From the NCBI GenBank assembly GCA_005889495.1, contig VBHA01000083.1:1-49839 (forward strand): DNA of 49,839 bases, read 5' to 3'. Made by a program: the position numbers and the translations under genes. This document shows, in pieces, positions 42,543 to 49,839 of this stretch. Numbering within the stretch: position 1 is the stretch's first letter; each line of letters starts with the position of its first letter. Below the pieces are notes generated by a model. It saw nothing but the letters and a program-made list of their open reading frames with translations, had not been told where the DNA came from and did not search any database. Source of the DNA: Chloroflexota bacterium (GTDB taxonomy: Bacteria; Chloroflexota; Dormibacteria; Dormibacterales; Dormibacteraceae).

Positions 42543-43472
42543 GTGCTCAAGACCGCCGCGTGGATGACCCTCGTAGCCGCCGTCGTCCTCGTCATTGCGG
42601 GATGCGGCTACGACACGAGCGCGACGTTCAACGCCGACGGTTCGGTGACGGTTGGGCTCAAGTTCCTGTTTCCGAAGTCGGTGATGCAGGGAACCAGCGG
42701 AACGTCGGTCTCCGGCTTGAGCGCGTCGGACATCGCCAACGCGAACGCGACGCTGCAGAAGAAGTACCCGGGGGGCAAGGTCACCGTCGTCACAGAGGGC
42801 GACGAGACGGGTGCCCTGATCACGGTTCCCTTCAAAACCGAGAAGGACGCGTTCGCGTTCATGACCCAGCCGTCGACGCTCAACCCGTCGAAGGCCACGT
42901 CCGGGAGCGGCGTGGGCCTCAACCTGTCGAACACAGGAGGCCTTTTCACGTCCGCCAAGCACACCACGTCAGGGTCGAACGACACGTACACCTTCAAGAC
43001 CGCGGCGCAGCCGCAGGCGTCGCCGTCGCCAGGGACGCAGCAGGTCATCACCGACGATGAGGTCGCGTCGATCTTTTCCATCACCTTCGCGCTGACGGTG
43101 CCCCACGTGATCACGTCAGCACCCGGCGCGCTGTTCACGCTCGACCGCAAGACAGCGATCTGGAAGCTGCACTGGACGAGGTCCGAGACCCTGACCGCGA
43201 CCACCGGCTCCGACGCCGGTCTCGTCGCCAACGTGACGCCGCTTCAGGACTCGCGCCTGCTGGTCGCCGTCGGCTTCTTCGCCATCGCGGCCGGGTTCCT
43301 GCTGGGCATGTTCCTGACCTGGCGCGGCCTCCTGGCTCGCCGGCAGCCCGCGGCGGCCATGGCTTCACAACCCGCGCCGTTCGCCCAGCCGCCGGGGCCA
43401 CCGCCGGGGACGGAAACACCCGCGGCCTGGCCCGGCCCTCCGCCGGAAGCGCCCCCGCCGACCGAGGTCTAA
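42543..43472 (+). CDS. LppM-like lipoprotein with C-terminal membrane helix
   Basis: Exported protein of 309 residues. The lipobox is VIAGC with C21. The region FNADGSVTVGLKFLFPKSVM matches the start of the LppM domain known from mycobacteria. A second hydrophobic helix lies at about 240-263 (VAVGFFAIAAGFLLGMFLTW), followed by a Pro-rich tail. The role of the family is not settled; in mycobacteria LppM affects phagosome interactions. GTG 42543 has no clear ribosome site; a possible -10 (CATATC) lies 5-6 nt before it. It is divergent from the dehydratase gene. Confidence 0.82.
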   Translation: MLKTAAWMTLVAAVVLVIAGCGYDTSATFNADGSVTVGLKFLFPKSVMQGTSGTSVSGLSASDIANANATLQKKYPGGKVTVVTEGDETGALITVPFKTEKDAFAFMTQPSTLNPSKATSGSGVGLNLSNTGGLFTSAKHTTSGSNDTYTFKTAAQPQASPSPGTQQVITDDEVASIFSITFALTVPHVITSAPGALFTLDRKTAIWKLHWTRSETLTATTGSDAGLVANVTPLQDSRLLVAVGFFAIAAGFLLGMFLTWRGLLARRQPAAAMASQPAPFAQPPGPPPGTETPAAWPGPPPEAPPPTEV

Positions 43473-43511
43473 CACCGGGCCGTTCTCGATCAACTCGAGC
43501 GATTTCCTCCT

Positions 43512-43517
43512 TATAGA
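43512..43517 (+). promoter_or_regulatory. -10 element of a leaderless LLM gene
   Basis: TATAGA lies 7 nt before the ATG of the LLM oxidoreductase. There is no ribosome site between them, so the mRNA probably starts at or next to the ATG. No clear -35 was found. Confidence 0.4.
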
Positions 43518-43524
43518 TACATTT

Positions 43525-44520
43525 ATGGAAATGCCCGCTCGCGACCTGAAGGTCGGCGTCTTCCTGCCCCAGGGTTGGCGCATGGACCTTGCGGACATTC
43601 GCGACCCGGTCGAGAAGTTCGAGACCATGAGCCGCTGCGCCCGTGAGGCGGAAGAGGCCGGCTTCGACGCGGTGTTTGCCTACGACCACTTCCACACCGT
43701 CCCCGAACCCATGCTCGAGTCTGTCTTCGAGTGCTGGACGTCGATGGCCGCCCTCGCCCGCGACACGAAAACCATCCGGCTCGGCCAGATGGTGACGTGC
43801 AACAGCTACCGGCCGCCCTCGCTCCTGGCCAAGATGGCGAGCTGCATCGACGTGATGAGCCACGGCCGCCTCATCCTCGGCATCGGCGCGGGCTGGTACC
43901 AGCACGAGTACGAGGCCTATGGCTATGAGTACCCGGACACCCCGGAGCGGCTGCGGATGCTGCGCGAGTCTCTCCAGGTGATCAAGGCGATGTGGACCGA
44001 GGATCACGCTGGCTTCGAGGGTCGCCACTACCAGGTCCGCGGCGCGATCAACGAGCCGAAGCCGGTGCAGAAGCCGTATCCGCCGATCTGGATTGGGGGA
44101 GCGGGGGAGAAGGTCACACTGAAGCTCGTCGCCCAGTACGGCGATGCGTGCAACTTCAACGCCGACGTCGAAACCGTCCGCCACAAGCTCGAGGTGCTGC
44201 GAGAGCACTGCGGCACCGTGGGACGGGACTACGACTCGGTATTGAAGACCGTCGAGTTCTACACGATTCTCGGCGACCGCTCCGAGATCGACCGGGTGGT
44301 CAGGGACACCGCCCGGCGCACCGCCAAGGACGATGACTTCGTCCGCGCCTGGCACCCGCTGCACGGGGACGCCGAGCGGATCGCCGAGATCATCCACGAG
44401 TACGCCGAGATCGGGATCGAGTACTTCATCGTCAACCTCCCGAACGCGGCCGAGGGCGGCGTCATCACACGATTCGCCGAGGAGGTCTTCCCGAGACTGG
44501 GATTGCGGATCGCCTCGTAG
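43525..44520 (+). CDS. LLM-class flavin/F420-dependent oxidoreductase
   Basis: Luciferase-like TIM-barrel oxidoreductase of 331 residues. The N-terminal KVGVFLPQGWRM, AEEAGFDAVFAYDHF and RLGQMVTCNSYRPPSLLAKM are typical, and GRLILGIGAGWYQHEYEAYGY is the cofactor loop of the F420-dependent group. IWIGGAGEKVTLKLVAQYGDACNF follows. ATG 43525 (or 43531) is the start, just after a -10 element. Whether it uses F420 or FMN cannot be shown from sequence. It precedes the CPBP gene by 20 nt on the same strand, but that gene appears to have its own promoter. Confidence 0.9.
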   Translation: MEMPARDLKVGVFLPQGWRMDLADIRDPVEKFETMSRCAREAEEAGFDAVFAYDHFHTVPEPMLESVFECWTSMAALARDTKTIRLGQMVTCNSYRPPSLLAKMASCIDVMSHGRLILGIGAGWYQHEYEAYGYEYPDTPERLRMLRESLQVIKAMWTEDHAGFEGRHYQVRGAINEPKPVQKPYPPIWIGGAGEKVTLKLVAQYGDACNFNADVETVRHKLEVLREHCGTVGRDYDSVLKTVEFYTILGDRSEIDRVVRDTARRTAKDDDFVRAWHPLHGDAERIAEIIHEYAEIGIEYFIVNLPNAAEGGVITRFAEEVFPRLGLRIAS

Positions 44521-44540
44521 GCGCCCACAATCCTGCCAGC

Positions 44541-45386
44541 GTGATCGCCCTGCTCCGCCGGCGCCCCCTGGTCGCCTACTTCGCGCTCGCGTTCGCGTGG
44601 ACCTGGGCGTTCGTGATCCTCTTCCTGATCCTGTTCCCGCTACCGGACATCATCGTGCGCACGACGCCCGGCGACCTGGGACCACTGATCGCCGCGCTCG
44701 TGATGTCAGCCGTGGTCGCCGGACGCGGTGGCGTCAGGCAGCTCCTGAAGCGCATGGTCCAGTGGCGCGTGGGTGTGGTCTGGTACGCGTTCGCGCTCCT
44801 GGGCGTGCCGCTCGTCTACATCGCCAGCATCGCGCTCGTGCCCGGCGCCCTGGGCTCGTTCCGAGCGCCCGGCCTCGGCACGGTGCTCGTGTACCCGGTC
44901 CTCTACCTCACGCTCGGAATCATCGGCGGCCCGCTGACCGAGGAGCCCGGCTGGCGCGGCTTTGCGCTGCCGAGGCTGCAGACGCGCTGGGGCCCGCTCG
45001 CCGGCACCGCCCTGCTCGGCCTTCTATGGGCGGCCTGGCATCTCCCCAACTACTTTCGGCCCGACTGGTCGGCGGTCAACGGCGGCCTCAGCTTCAGCGG
45101 CATCGTCGTTTTCACGGTCGCGGCTGTGAGCTTTTCCGTCGTCATGACCTGGGCGTTCAACCACACCAGGGCGAGCATCCTGATCGCGATCCTGATCCAC
45201 TCGAGCATCAACTTCTCCCAGGGTCTGACCGGCGACCTGTTTCCGGCGGCCAAGAACAACGAGGTGGCGCCTGTGATCGGATTCGCGATCCTCGCCGCGA
45301 TCATCGTGGTCGCGACGCGCGGCCGGCTCGGCTACGGGGGGCCTGAGCCGGCGCCCGCGGCCGTTCCCGCGTACTCCGCGCCATGA
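44541..45386 (+). CDS. CPBP/CAAX-type intramembrane metalloprotease
   Basis: Membrane protein of 281 residues with about seven helices. The family motif is E134-E135 in LTEEPGWRGFALPRL, the second motif is WAAWHLPNY with H167, and the third is ILIHSSINF. All three are intact, so it is probably an active protease of the Abi/CPBP family. GTG 44541 is preceded by TTGCGG (44503-44508) and CACAAT (44526-44531) with a 17-bp spacer, at leaderless distance. It overlaps the next gene (ATGA), giving a four-gene membrane-protein unit. Confidence 0.93.
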   Translation: MIALLRRRPLVAYFALAFAWTWAFVILFLILFPLPDIIVRTTPGDLGPLIAALVMSAVVAGRGGVRQLLKRMVQWRVGVVWYAFALLGVPLVYIASIALVPGALGSFRAPGLGTVLVYPVLYLTLGIIGGPLTEEPGWRGFALPRLQTRWGPLAGTALLGLLWAAWHLPNYFRPDWSAVNGGLSFSGIVVFTVAAVSFSVVMTWAFNHTRASILIAILIHSSINFSQGLTGDLFPAAKNNEVAPVIGFAILAAIIVVATRGRLGYGGPEPAPAAVPAYSAP

Positions 45387-46774
45387 CAGCAGGCCGGGCG
45401 CGATGGCTCGGGTGGATCGGCGCGGGCCTGACAGTCGCGTGCGTCCCGGCGACGGTCGTCATGCTCTCCCAGCACCTGGGCGCGCCGCTCTCCGCCGACT
45501 CGGTTTGGAGCACCGTGGTGGCGTTTGTCGGCGCCCTCTCCTTCTCGGTGGTCGGCGCCTTGATCGTCTCCCAGCACCCGCATCACGCCATCGGCTGGAT
45601 CTTTGCCGCTTCCGGCCTTGCCACCGCGGGTGCGGTGGTGCTCGCCGCCTACGCCGAGCTCTCGATCGCGCCGGGTTGGTCCCTTCCAGCGGGCGGCGTC
45701 GCGAAGGACGTCTCGCACGTCCTGGTCCAGGGCGGCATCTTCTTGCCGCTCACGCTTGGTCTTCTCCTCTTCCCGAACGGCCATGTGCTTTCGCGGCGCT
45801 GGTGGGCCGCGGGCGCAGCCGCGGTCATCGGTCTCCTGCTGCGGCTCTATTCGGATGCCGTGAACACCGCGACCTCGCCCAACTTCGACATCGGCGACGT
45901 CGGCGTCCTCTTCACTGTGGCGTCCGCGGTGGCCGGGCTCGCCGCCCTGGCTTTGCGCTGGCGCAGGGGAAGTACTGTGCTGCGGCAGCAGGTGAAATGG
46001 ATGGCTGCGGCCGCCGCGGTGGTGGTGCTCGCGTTCATCGGCGACATCGCGATCAACATCTACAACCACGACCTCCTCACCAACGACGCCGAGTCCCTCG
46101 TCTTCACCCTGACCTACGCGCTGGTGCCTCTCGCCGCCGGCACGGCAATCCTCGGCTACGGCCTCTACGAGATCGACCTGATCATCCGCCGCGCGATCGT
46201 CTACGTCGCGCTCACGGCCATCCTCGCCGGCCTGTACACGGCGGTCACCGCCACGCTGCAGCGCGTCTTCGTCGCGCTCACGGGCCAGTCGTCGGAAGCC
46301 GCGATCGTGATCACGCTGGCTTTGATCGCCACCCTGTTCACGCCCGTGCGCAACGCGCTGCAGAAGCTGGTCGACAAGCGCTTCAAGGACACCCGCGACC
46401 TCGAGCGTCTGATGGAGTCGCTCGAGACCGAGGTCGGGGCGGTGGTGGACGTGATGGACGGCGAGCGGCTCGCGGAGCGCCTGGTCCGGACCGCGCGGGA
46501 GGGCGCGAACGCGATCGGCGCCGCGCTATTCCTGGACGGGGCCGGCGATGACCAGCCGAGCTATGTCTCGGGGGAGTGGAAGGGCCGCGCGGCCCTGGTC
46601 GTCCCGCTCCGAGCCGGGGATCGGGACATCGGCCGGATCGCGCTCGCCGAGCGCCGGCACGGCGCGCCGTACCTGGAGCGGGAGCGGGAGGGGCTGCAGC
46701 GCGCGGCGGACATGGTCGCGATCGGGCTCACCCTCGGGCGCCAGCGCCGCGAGCCGGAGCTGGTCGCTCGGTGA
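45383..46774 (+). CDS. Membrane protein with C-terminal GAF-like domain, no kinase
   Basis: Protein of 463 residues. The N-terminal 300 residues hold about ten membrane helices (LPLTLGLLLFPNGHVLSRRW is typical of actinobacterial sensor kinases). LVDKRFKDTRDLERLMESL is the coiled segment that normally leads to the kinase. A GAF-like domain (about 345-455) has IGAALFLDGAGDD, ALVVPLRAGDRDIG and LQRAADMVAIGL. The ATPase domain expected after it is absent and a stop follows. It looks like a sensor kinase truncated to its input part, perhaps a receptor for another kinase. ATG 45383 overlaps the CPBP stop. Confidence 0.85.
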   Translation: MTAGRARWLGWIGAGLTVACVPATVVMLSQHLGAPLSADSVWSTVVAFVGALSFSVVGALIVSQHPHHAIGWIFAASGLATAGAVVLAAYAELSIAPGWSLPAGGVAKDVSHVLVQGGIFLPLTLGLLLFPNGHVLSRRWWAAGAAAVIGLLLRLYSDAVNTATSPNFDIGDVGVLFTVASAVAGLAALALRWRRGSTVLRQQVKWMAAAAAVVVLAFIGDIAINIYNHDLLTNDAESLVFTLTYALVPLAAGTAILGYGLYEIDLIIRRAIVYVALTAILAGLYTAVTATLQRVFVALTGQSSEAAIVITLALIATLFTPVRNALQKLVDKRFKDTRDLERLMESLETEVGAVVDVMDGERLAERLVRTAREGANAIGAALFLDGAGDDQPSYVSGEWKGRAALVVPLRAGDRDIGRIALAERRHGAPYLEREREGLQRAADMVAIGLTLGRQRREPELVAR

Positions 46775-47355
46775 GGCGGTTCGTCGGGACACGGCGCGCC
46801 GCCGGGGGATGGGGGATCGCATTCGTGGTCCTGCTCCTGGTGAGCTCGGCGCTGGCATCGCTGCCCACGGCGGCCGATTCCGCGGCCGCGATCGCGGCGT
46901 TCTATCGCGACCACGCATCGATCGTGGTCGTGCAGCAGGTGGTCGGCGTTGTGGCCCTGGTCCCGCTCGTGCTCTTCGGGATCTCGCTCCCGCCCAACCG
47001 CTGGCTGAAGCCCGCGCTGTTCCTGCTCGTCGGCGTCGAGCTGGTGACCCAGATCGTGCCGCTGCTGATCCTGGCCTCGCCTGGGTCCGCGCAGGCGCTC
47101 ACGAGCGTCGAAGACCTCGCCGACGCCGTCCTGTTCGTGACGGTCGCGCTGTTCGTGCTTGCCGCAACCCTCGGCCAGCCCAGGTGGATGAGGGTCGGCG
47201 CCTACGTCGTGGCCGCGGCGTGCTTGCTGCGAGCCGTCGGGGTGTCGGTCTTCGCCCTGGCGGCGCCGCTCCTGTTCCTGGCCTTGATTCTGATCATGTG
47301 CGTTTGGATGCTGGTGAAGGGCCGGCAAATCCCGGCTGCGCAGCCCGGCGGCTGA
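46771..47355 (+). CDS. Membrane protein of unknown function
   Basis: Protein of 194 residues with about six hydrophobic segments (for example WGIAFVVLLLVSSALAS, VVGVVALVPLVLFGISL, FLLVGVELVTQIVPLLI and LLFLALILIMCVWML). It is not recognised. GTG 46771 overlaps the previous stop by 4 nt (GTGA), so it belongs to the same coupled unit. The first part after the first helix, FYRDHASIVVVQQ, is seen in some DUF-type membrane proteins. Confidence 0.75.
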   Translation: MRRFVGTRRAAGGWGIAFVVLLLVSSALASLPTAADSAAAIAAFYRDHASIVVVQQVVGVVALVPLVLFGISLPPNRWLKPALFLLVGVELVTQIVPLLILASPGSAQALTSVEDLADAVLFVTVALFVLAATLGQPRWMRVGAYVVAAACLLRAVGVSVFALAAPLLFLALILIMCVWMLVKGRQIPAAQPGG

Positions 47356-47372
47356 GCGCGTTCTAGCGGTGA

Positions 47373-47711
47373 GTGACCGCTCTCACGCTCGCCGCGTTCC
47401 TGGCATGCGAAGCCGACCTCACCCTGGTCGGCCTCGGGATCGGATTGGGCCTGCGCAGCTCCAACCGCACATTCACACTTGCGGCTACCGCGGCGGTGTC
47501 AGCCGCGTTCGCCGTCGCCGTCTTCCTCGTCTGGACGCTCTGGTTCGTCGCGCCCGCCTGCGTGATCGGAGGCTGCGACGGCCTCCCGGTACCTGTGACG
47601 GCGCTCGCCTACCTCGGCGCCGGGGCGGCGGCCCAGTGGGTATGGATGCTTGCCGTCGCCATGGCCGCAAGGTTTGCGAAGAATCGAAACCTTGCCCATG
47701 TTTCGGGCTGA
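47373..47711 (+). CDS. Small membrane protein of unknown function
   Basis: Protein of 112 residues with about three hydrophobic helices (LTLVGLGIGLGL, SAAFAVAVFLVWTLWF, AQWVWMLAVAMAARF) and a short loop with cysteines CVIGGCD that could form a disulfide outside. It starts at GTG 47373, 18 nt after the previous gene. No family was recognised. Confidence 0.55.
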   Translation: MTALTLAAFLACEADLTLVGLGIGLGLRSSNRTFTLAATAAVSAAFAVAVFLVWTLWFVAPACVIGGCDGLPVPVTALAYLGAGAAAQWVWMLAVAMAARFAKNRNLAHVSG

Positions 47712-47750
47712 CAAAGGGAACGGCCCGGCGAAAGACAAGAAGTAGGGGCT

Positions 47751-47766
47751 GCCATGCTTGCATGGC
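47751..47766. promoter_or_regulatory. 7-bp inverted repeat at the start of the SDR gene
   Basis: GCCATGC-TT-GCATGGC is a perfect inverted repeat with a two-base centre lying directly over the translation start region of the SDR gene. It could be an operator or chance. Confidence 0.3.
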
Positions 47767-47769
47767 TCG

Positions 47770-48552
47770 ATGGACCTCGGACTGAGCGGCCGAGTCGTGA
47801 TCGTCACGGGCGGGGCGTCCAACCTCGGCCGGGCGATCGCGCTCGGCTTCGCGGGCGAGGGCGCGCGGGTCGTCATCGCCGACGTCGACGACAAGCAGGC
47901 GCGAAAGGTCGAGCGCGAGGCGCCGTCCGGCACGATCACCGCGCGCCACACCGACGTCACCGACTGGGACTCGGTCACGTCGGCCGTCCAGTTCGTCGAA
48001 TCGTCGATGGGGCGCGTCGACGTGCTCGTCAACTGCGCCGGTTGGACGATCGACCGCCTGTTCACGGAGAAGCCGCGCAGCGAGTGGGAACGCGAGATCG
48101 CGATCGACACATGGGGCTTCATCAACTGCGTCCGCGCGGTGCTGGACACGATGGTCGAGCGCAAGTACGGCCGCATCGTCTCGATCGGGTCTGACGCCGG
48201 CCGCATGGGCGAGTGGCGCGAGGCGGTCTACAGCGGCACCAAGGCGAGTGTCATCGCGATGTCCAAGGCGATCGCGCGCGAGGTCGGCAAGCACAACATC
48301 ACCCTCAACGTCGTGTGCCCGGGCCTCATACCGGGTTCGCCCGAAACCTCAGGCTCGAGCTCGATGTGGTCGTCGGAGCAGAGCGAGAAGTTCACGCCCG
48401 AGGTCAGGGAGAAGGCGGCGAAGGCCTACCCGCTGCGCCGCCTCGGCACGCCCGACGACGTCGTCCCCGCCGTCCTGCTGCTCGCCTCCGACCGCGCCTC
48501 GTACATCACCGGCCAGACGCTGTCGGTCAGCGGCGGCTACACCATGATCTGA
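47770..48552 (+). CDS. Short-chain dehydrogenase/reductase
   Basis: Classical SDR of 260 residues. The cofactor motif is TGGASNLG (13-20). The adenine-binding Asp is in VVIADVDD, NCAG is at about 90, the catalytic serine is in IVSIGSDAG and the Y-x-x-x-K pair is YSGTK. The end GQTLSVSGGYTMI is typical of FabG-like enzymes. The VIADVDD segment points to NAD rather than NADP. ATG 47770 is the start (TTG 47758 adds four residues). It is convergent with the LLM gene and overlaps it by 16 nt. A role in the degradation of cyclic or fatty compounds is possible given the enoyl-CoA hydratase gene beyond. Confidence 0.93.
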   Translation: MDLGLSGRVVIVTGGASNLGRAIALGFAGEGARVVIADVDDKQARKVEREAPSGTITARHTDVTDWDSVTSAVQFVESSMGRVDVLVNCAGWTIDRLFTEKPRSEWEREIAIDTWGFINCVRAVLDTMVERKYGRIVSIGSDAGRMGEWREAVYSGTKASVIAMSKAIAREVGKHNITLNVVCPGLIPGSPETSGSSSMWSSEQSEKFTPEVREKAAKAYPLRRLGTPDDVVPAVLLLASDRASYITGQTLSVSGGYTMI

Positions 48553-49442
48553 CCGAGGATCTCGTCCCGGATCCTCCGCCAGCGCTCCAGACGGTTGCGG
48601 CCCGCAAGCGGAAAGATGAAGGTGTCGACTCCTGATTCCCGCAGCTCACGCAGCCGCGCCGCGCACTCGTCCGCCGACCCGACCACCGCCAGGGCGCGGA
48701 CCAGCTCGTCCGAAACGGCCGAGCTGTGCTCGGCCCGAATCGAGAGGTGCTCCGCGTAGTCGTAGGTCTCGGCGCTGCGCGCGATCTCCTCGCCAAACCG
48801 CGCCAGACTGTCGGGCAGCTGCTTGAAATGGGATAGAAGGCGCGCCTGCGTCGAGGCCCACGACCGCACGTCCTCGAGGGCGGTCGACGTCGGGGCGATG
48901 AACGCGATCTCGATGCTCCTGGCTCCTCGCCTGATCCACTCGACCTGGCGGCGGACCATGTCCGGCTGCGCCGGGCCCATGACGATCGCCCCGTCCGCGG
49001 TCCGTCCCGCGAGCTCGCACATCCGCTCCTGGCTGACCGCGAGGTAGATGGGGATGGCGCCGGCGCGCGTGCGAAAGAAGGCGATCGCCTCCTCCACCTC
49101 GGCCACCTTCTGCGGCTTCAGGCCGATGCCGTAGAGGGCCGAGTCGCCGGCGCCCAGGCCCAGGACGGCGCGGCCGTGGGAGAGCTCGTCGATGGCGGAG
49201 ATGGCGTTCGCCGTGACCGTGGGATGCCTGGTCACCGCGTTCGTCACACCGGTGCCGAGACCCATCTTCGTGGTGTTCAGCGCCGCGACGACCAGGCCCG
49301 CGTAGACGTCCTTCATCGCGAGCTGGGAGTCGATCACCCACAGGCGGCGCACGCCCTCCGCCTCGAGGCCGGCGACAAAAGTCGCCCAGCTTTCGAAAGA
49401 CTGGCGCGGGCTGATGCCGGCGCTGACGTCGAATCCGCTCAT
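48537..49442 (-). CDS. LLM-class flavin/F420-dependent oxidoreductase
   Basis: Luciferase-like oxidoreductase of 301 residues. It has RRLWVIDSQLAMKDVYAGL, TGVTNAVTRHPTVTANAI and GRAVLGLGAGDSALYGIGL, the typical core of the mer/F420-dependent group, and IYLAVSQERMCELAGRTADG. The C-terminal helix ends FPLAGRNRLERWRRIRDEI. ATG 49442 overlaps the stop of the upstream enoyl-CoA hydratase gene (ATGA), so the two are coupled. The reaction is unknown. Confidence 0.92.
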   Translation of the reverse strand: MSGFDVSAGISPRQSFESWATFVAGLEAEGVRRLWVIDSQLAMKDVYAGLVVAALNTTKMGLGTGVTNAVTRHPTVTANAISAIDELSHGRAVLGLGAGDSALYGIGLKPQKVAEVEEAIAFFRTRAGAIPIYLAVSQERMCELAGRTADGAIVMGPAQPDMVRRQVEWIRRGARSIEIAFIAPTSTALEDVRSWASTQARLLSHFKQLPDSLARFGEEIARSAETYDYAEHLSIRAEHSSAVSDELVRALAVVGSADECAARLRELRESGVDTFIFPLAGRNRLERWRRIRDEILGQIMV

Positions 49443-49839
49443 CGCTTCCGCCTGCGCATCAGCGCCTGTTGTCGTTCTGGACTCGACGCCGCGGCCGCGC
49501 GAATCTGCTGGGCCTGCGCGAGGTCATCCGTGGCGACCGCGCGCGCCACGAGCAGGTTCAAAGCTGTCTTCGTGCCGTGGACCGCGGATCGGGGCGAGCT
49601 TGCCAGCTTCTCGGCGAGCGCTTCAACCCGCCCGTCGATCTGGGTCGTCTCGGAGAGCTCGCTCAGCAGTCCCCAGGCGTCCGCGTCCACGGCATCCAGC
49701 TCCCGCATGGCCAGCAGCAGCGTCGACGCTCGCGCAAGACCGCACATCAGGACCAGCCGGGCCACGAACTCGTATCGGTAGACGACGCCCAACCCCACCG
49801 CGGGCACCGACATCCGCAACGTTGGCGAACCGACCCTGA
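49439..49839 (-). CDS. Enoyl-CoA hydratase/isomerase family protein, partial (5' end outside the window)
   Basis: Only the C-terminal 132 residues are inside the window; the frame is open to the edge. RVGSPTLRMSVPAVGLGVVYRYEFVARL followed by LARASTLLLAMRELDAVDADAWGLLSEL matches the second half of the crotonase fold, with the usual SSPRSAVHGTKTALNLLV end. The first half with the oxyanion-hole residues is outside. It leads the coupled LLM gene and suggests fatty-acid or aromatic degradation. Confidence 0.85.
   Translation of the reverse strand, partial: RVGSPTLRMSVPAVGLGVVYRYEFVARLVLMCGLARASTLLLAMRELDAVDADAWGLLSELSETTQIDGRVEALAEKLASSPRSAVHGTKTALNLLVARAVATDDLAQAQQIRAAAASSPERQQALMRRRKR

Noticed and set aside
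1-49839. CRISPR array, IS element, prophage or integrase
   Set aside because: No regularly spaced repeats, transposase, integrase or phage structural motif was seen in any frame read.

Overview
The window is about 50 kb of high-GC, gene-dense bacterial chromosome with many GTG and TTG starts, many 4-nt stop/start overlaps and very short intergenic gaps. No rRNA, tRNA, CRISPR array, IS element or prophage gene was seen. Two F420-type luciferase-like oxidoreductases, an LppM-like lipoprotein, a CGNR zinc-finger regulator and several candidate leaderless promoters fit an actinobacterial-type or Chloroflexota/Dormibacterota-type soil organism. This placement is inference from gene content, not from a marker gene.

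Left part (1-18 kb). A four-gene operon on the minus strand encodes a histidine kinase, an OmpR-type regulator, an ABC ATPase and a giant FtsX-type permease. A fatty-acid desaturase is divergent from it. Small regulator/lipoprotein pairs follow: MarR with a Lipoprotein_15 protein, and a CGNR regulator with a beta-propeller lipoprotein. The second pair shares a striking inverted repeat. Next is a more A+T-rich two-gene cassette (membrane GAF-like protein plus a 67-residue protein). A minus-strand operon follows (HAD, PPK2, CBS, Rieske oxygenase), head to head with a second HAD gene. After an SRPBCC gene comes a soluble NarL-type two-component system with an extra, degenerate receiver.

Middle part (18-41.5 kb). 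This is a large Wzx/Wzy-type exopolysaccharide locus built from alternating plus- and minus-strand modules. It holds nucleotide-sugar genes (Gfo/Idh/MocA dehydrogenase, left-handed beta-helix acetyltransferase, two epimerases), a monotopic phosphoglycosyl transferase, two glycosyltransferases, three methyltransferases, a FemAB/GNAT protein and a polysaccharide deacetylase. It also has an ATP-grasp/flavin-monooxygenase pair, Wzx, Wzy and a Wzz-like protein, two GH26 glycosidases (one released, one membrane anchored) and a secreted dimethylformamidase-like protein. The DegT/DnrJ aminotransferase of the locus is broken by an internal deletion with a frame change. It would be expected to act between the dehydrogenase and the acetyltransferase.

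Right part (41.5-49.8 kb). Here are a threonine-dehydratase-like enzyme, an LppM-like lipoprotein, an LLM oxidoreductase, and an operon of membrane proteins (CPBP protease, a GAF protein lacking a kinase domain, two small membrane proteins). An SDR, a second LLM oxidoreductase and the 3' part of an enoyl-CoA hydratase gene cut by the window edge complete it.

Functions were assigned by reading motifs and domain order by eye. No database search was run.
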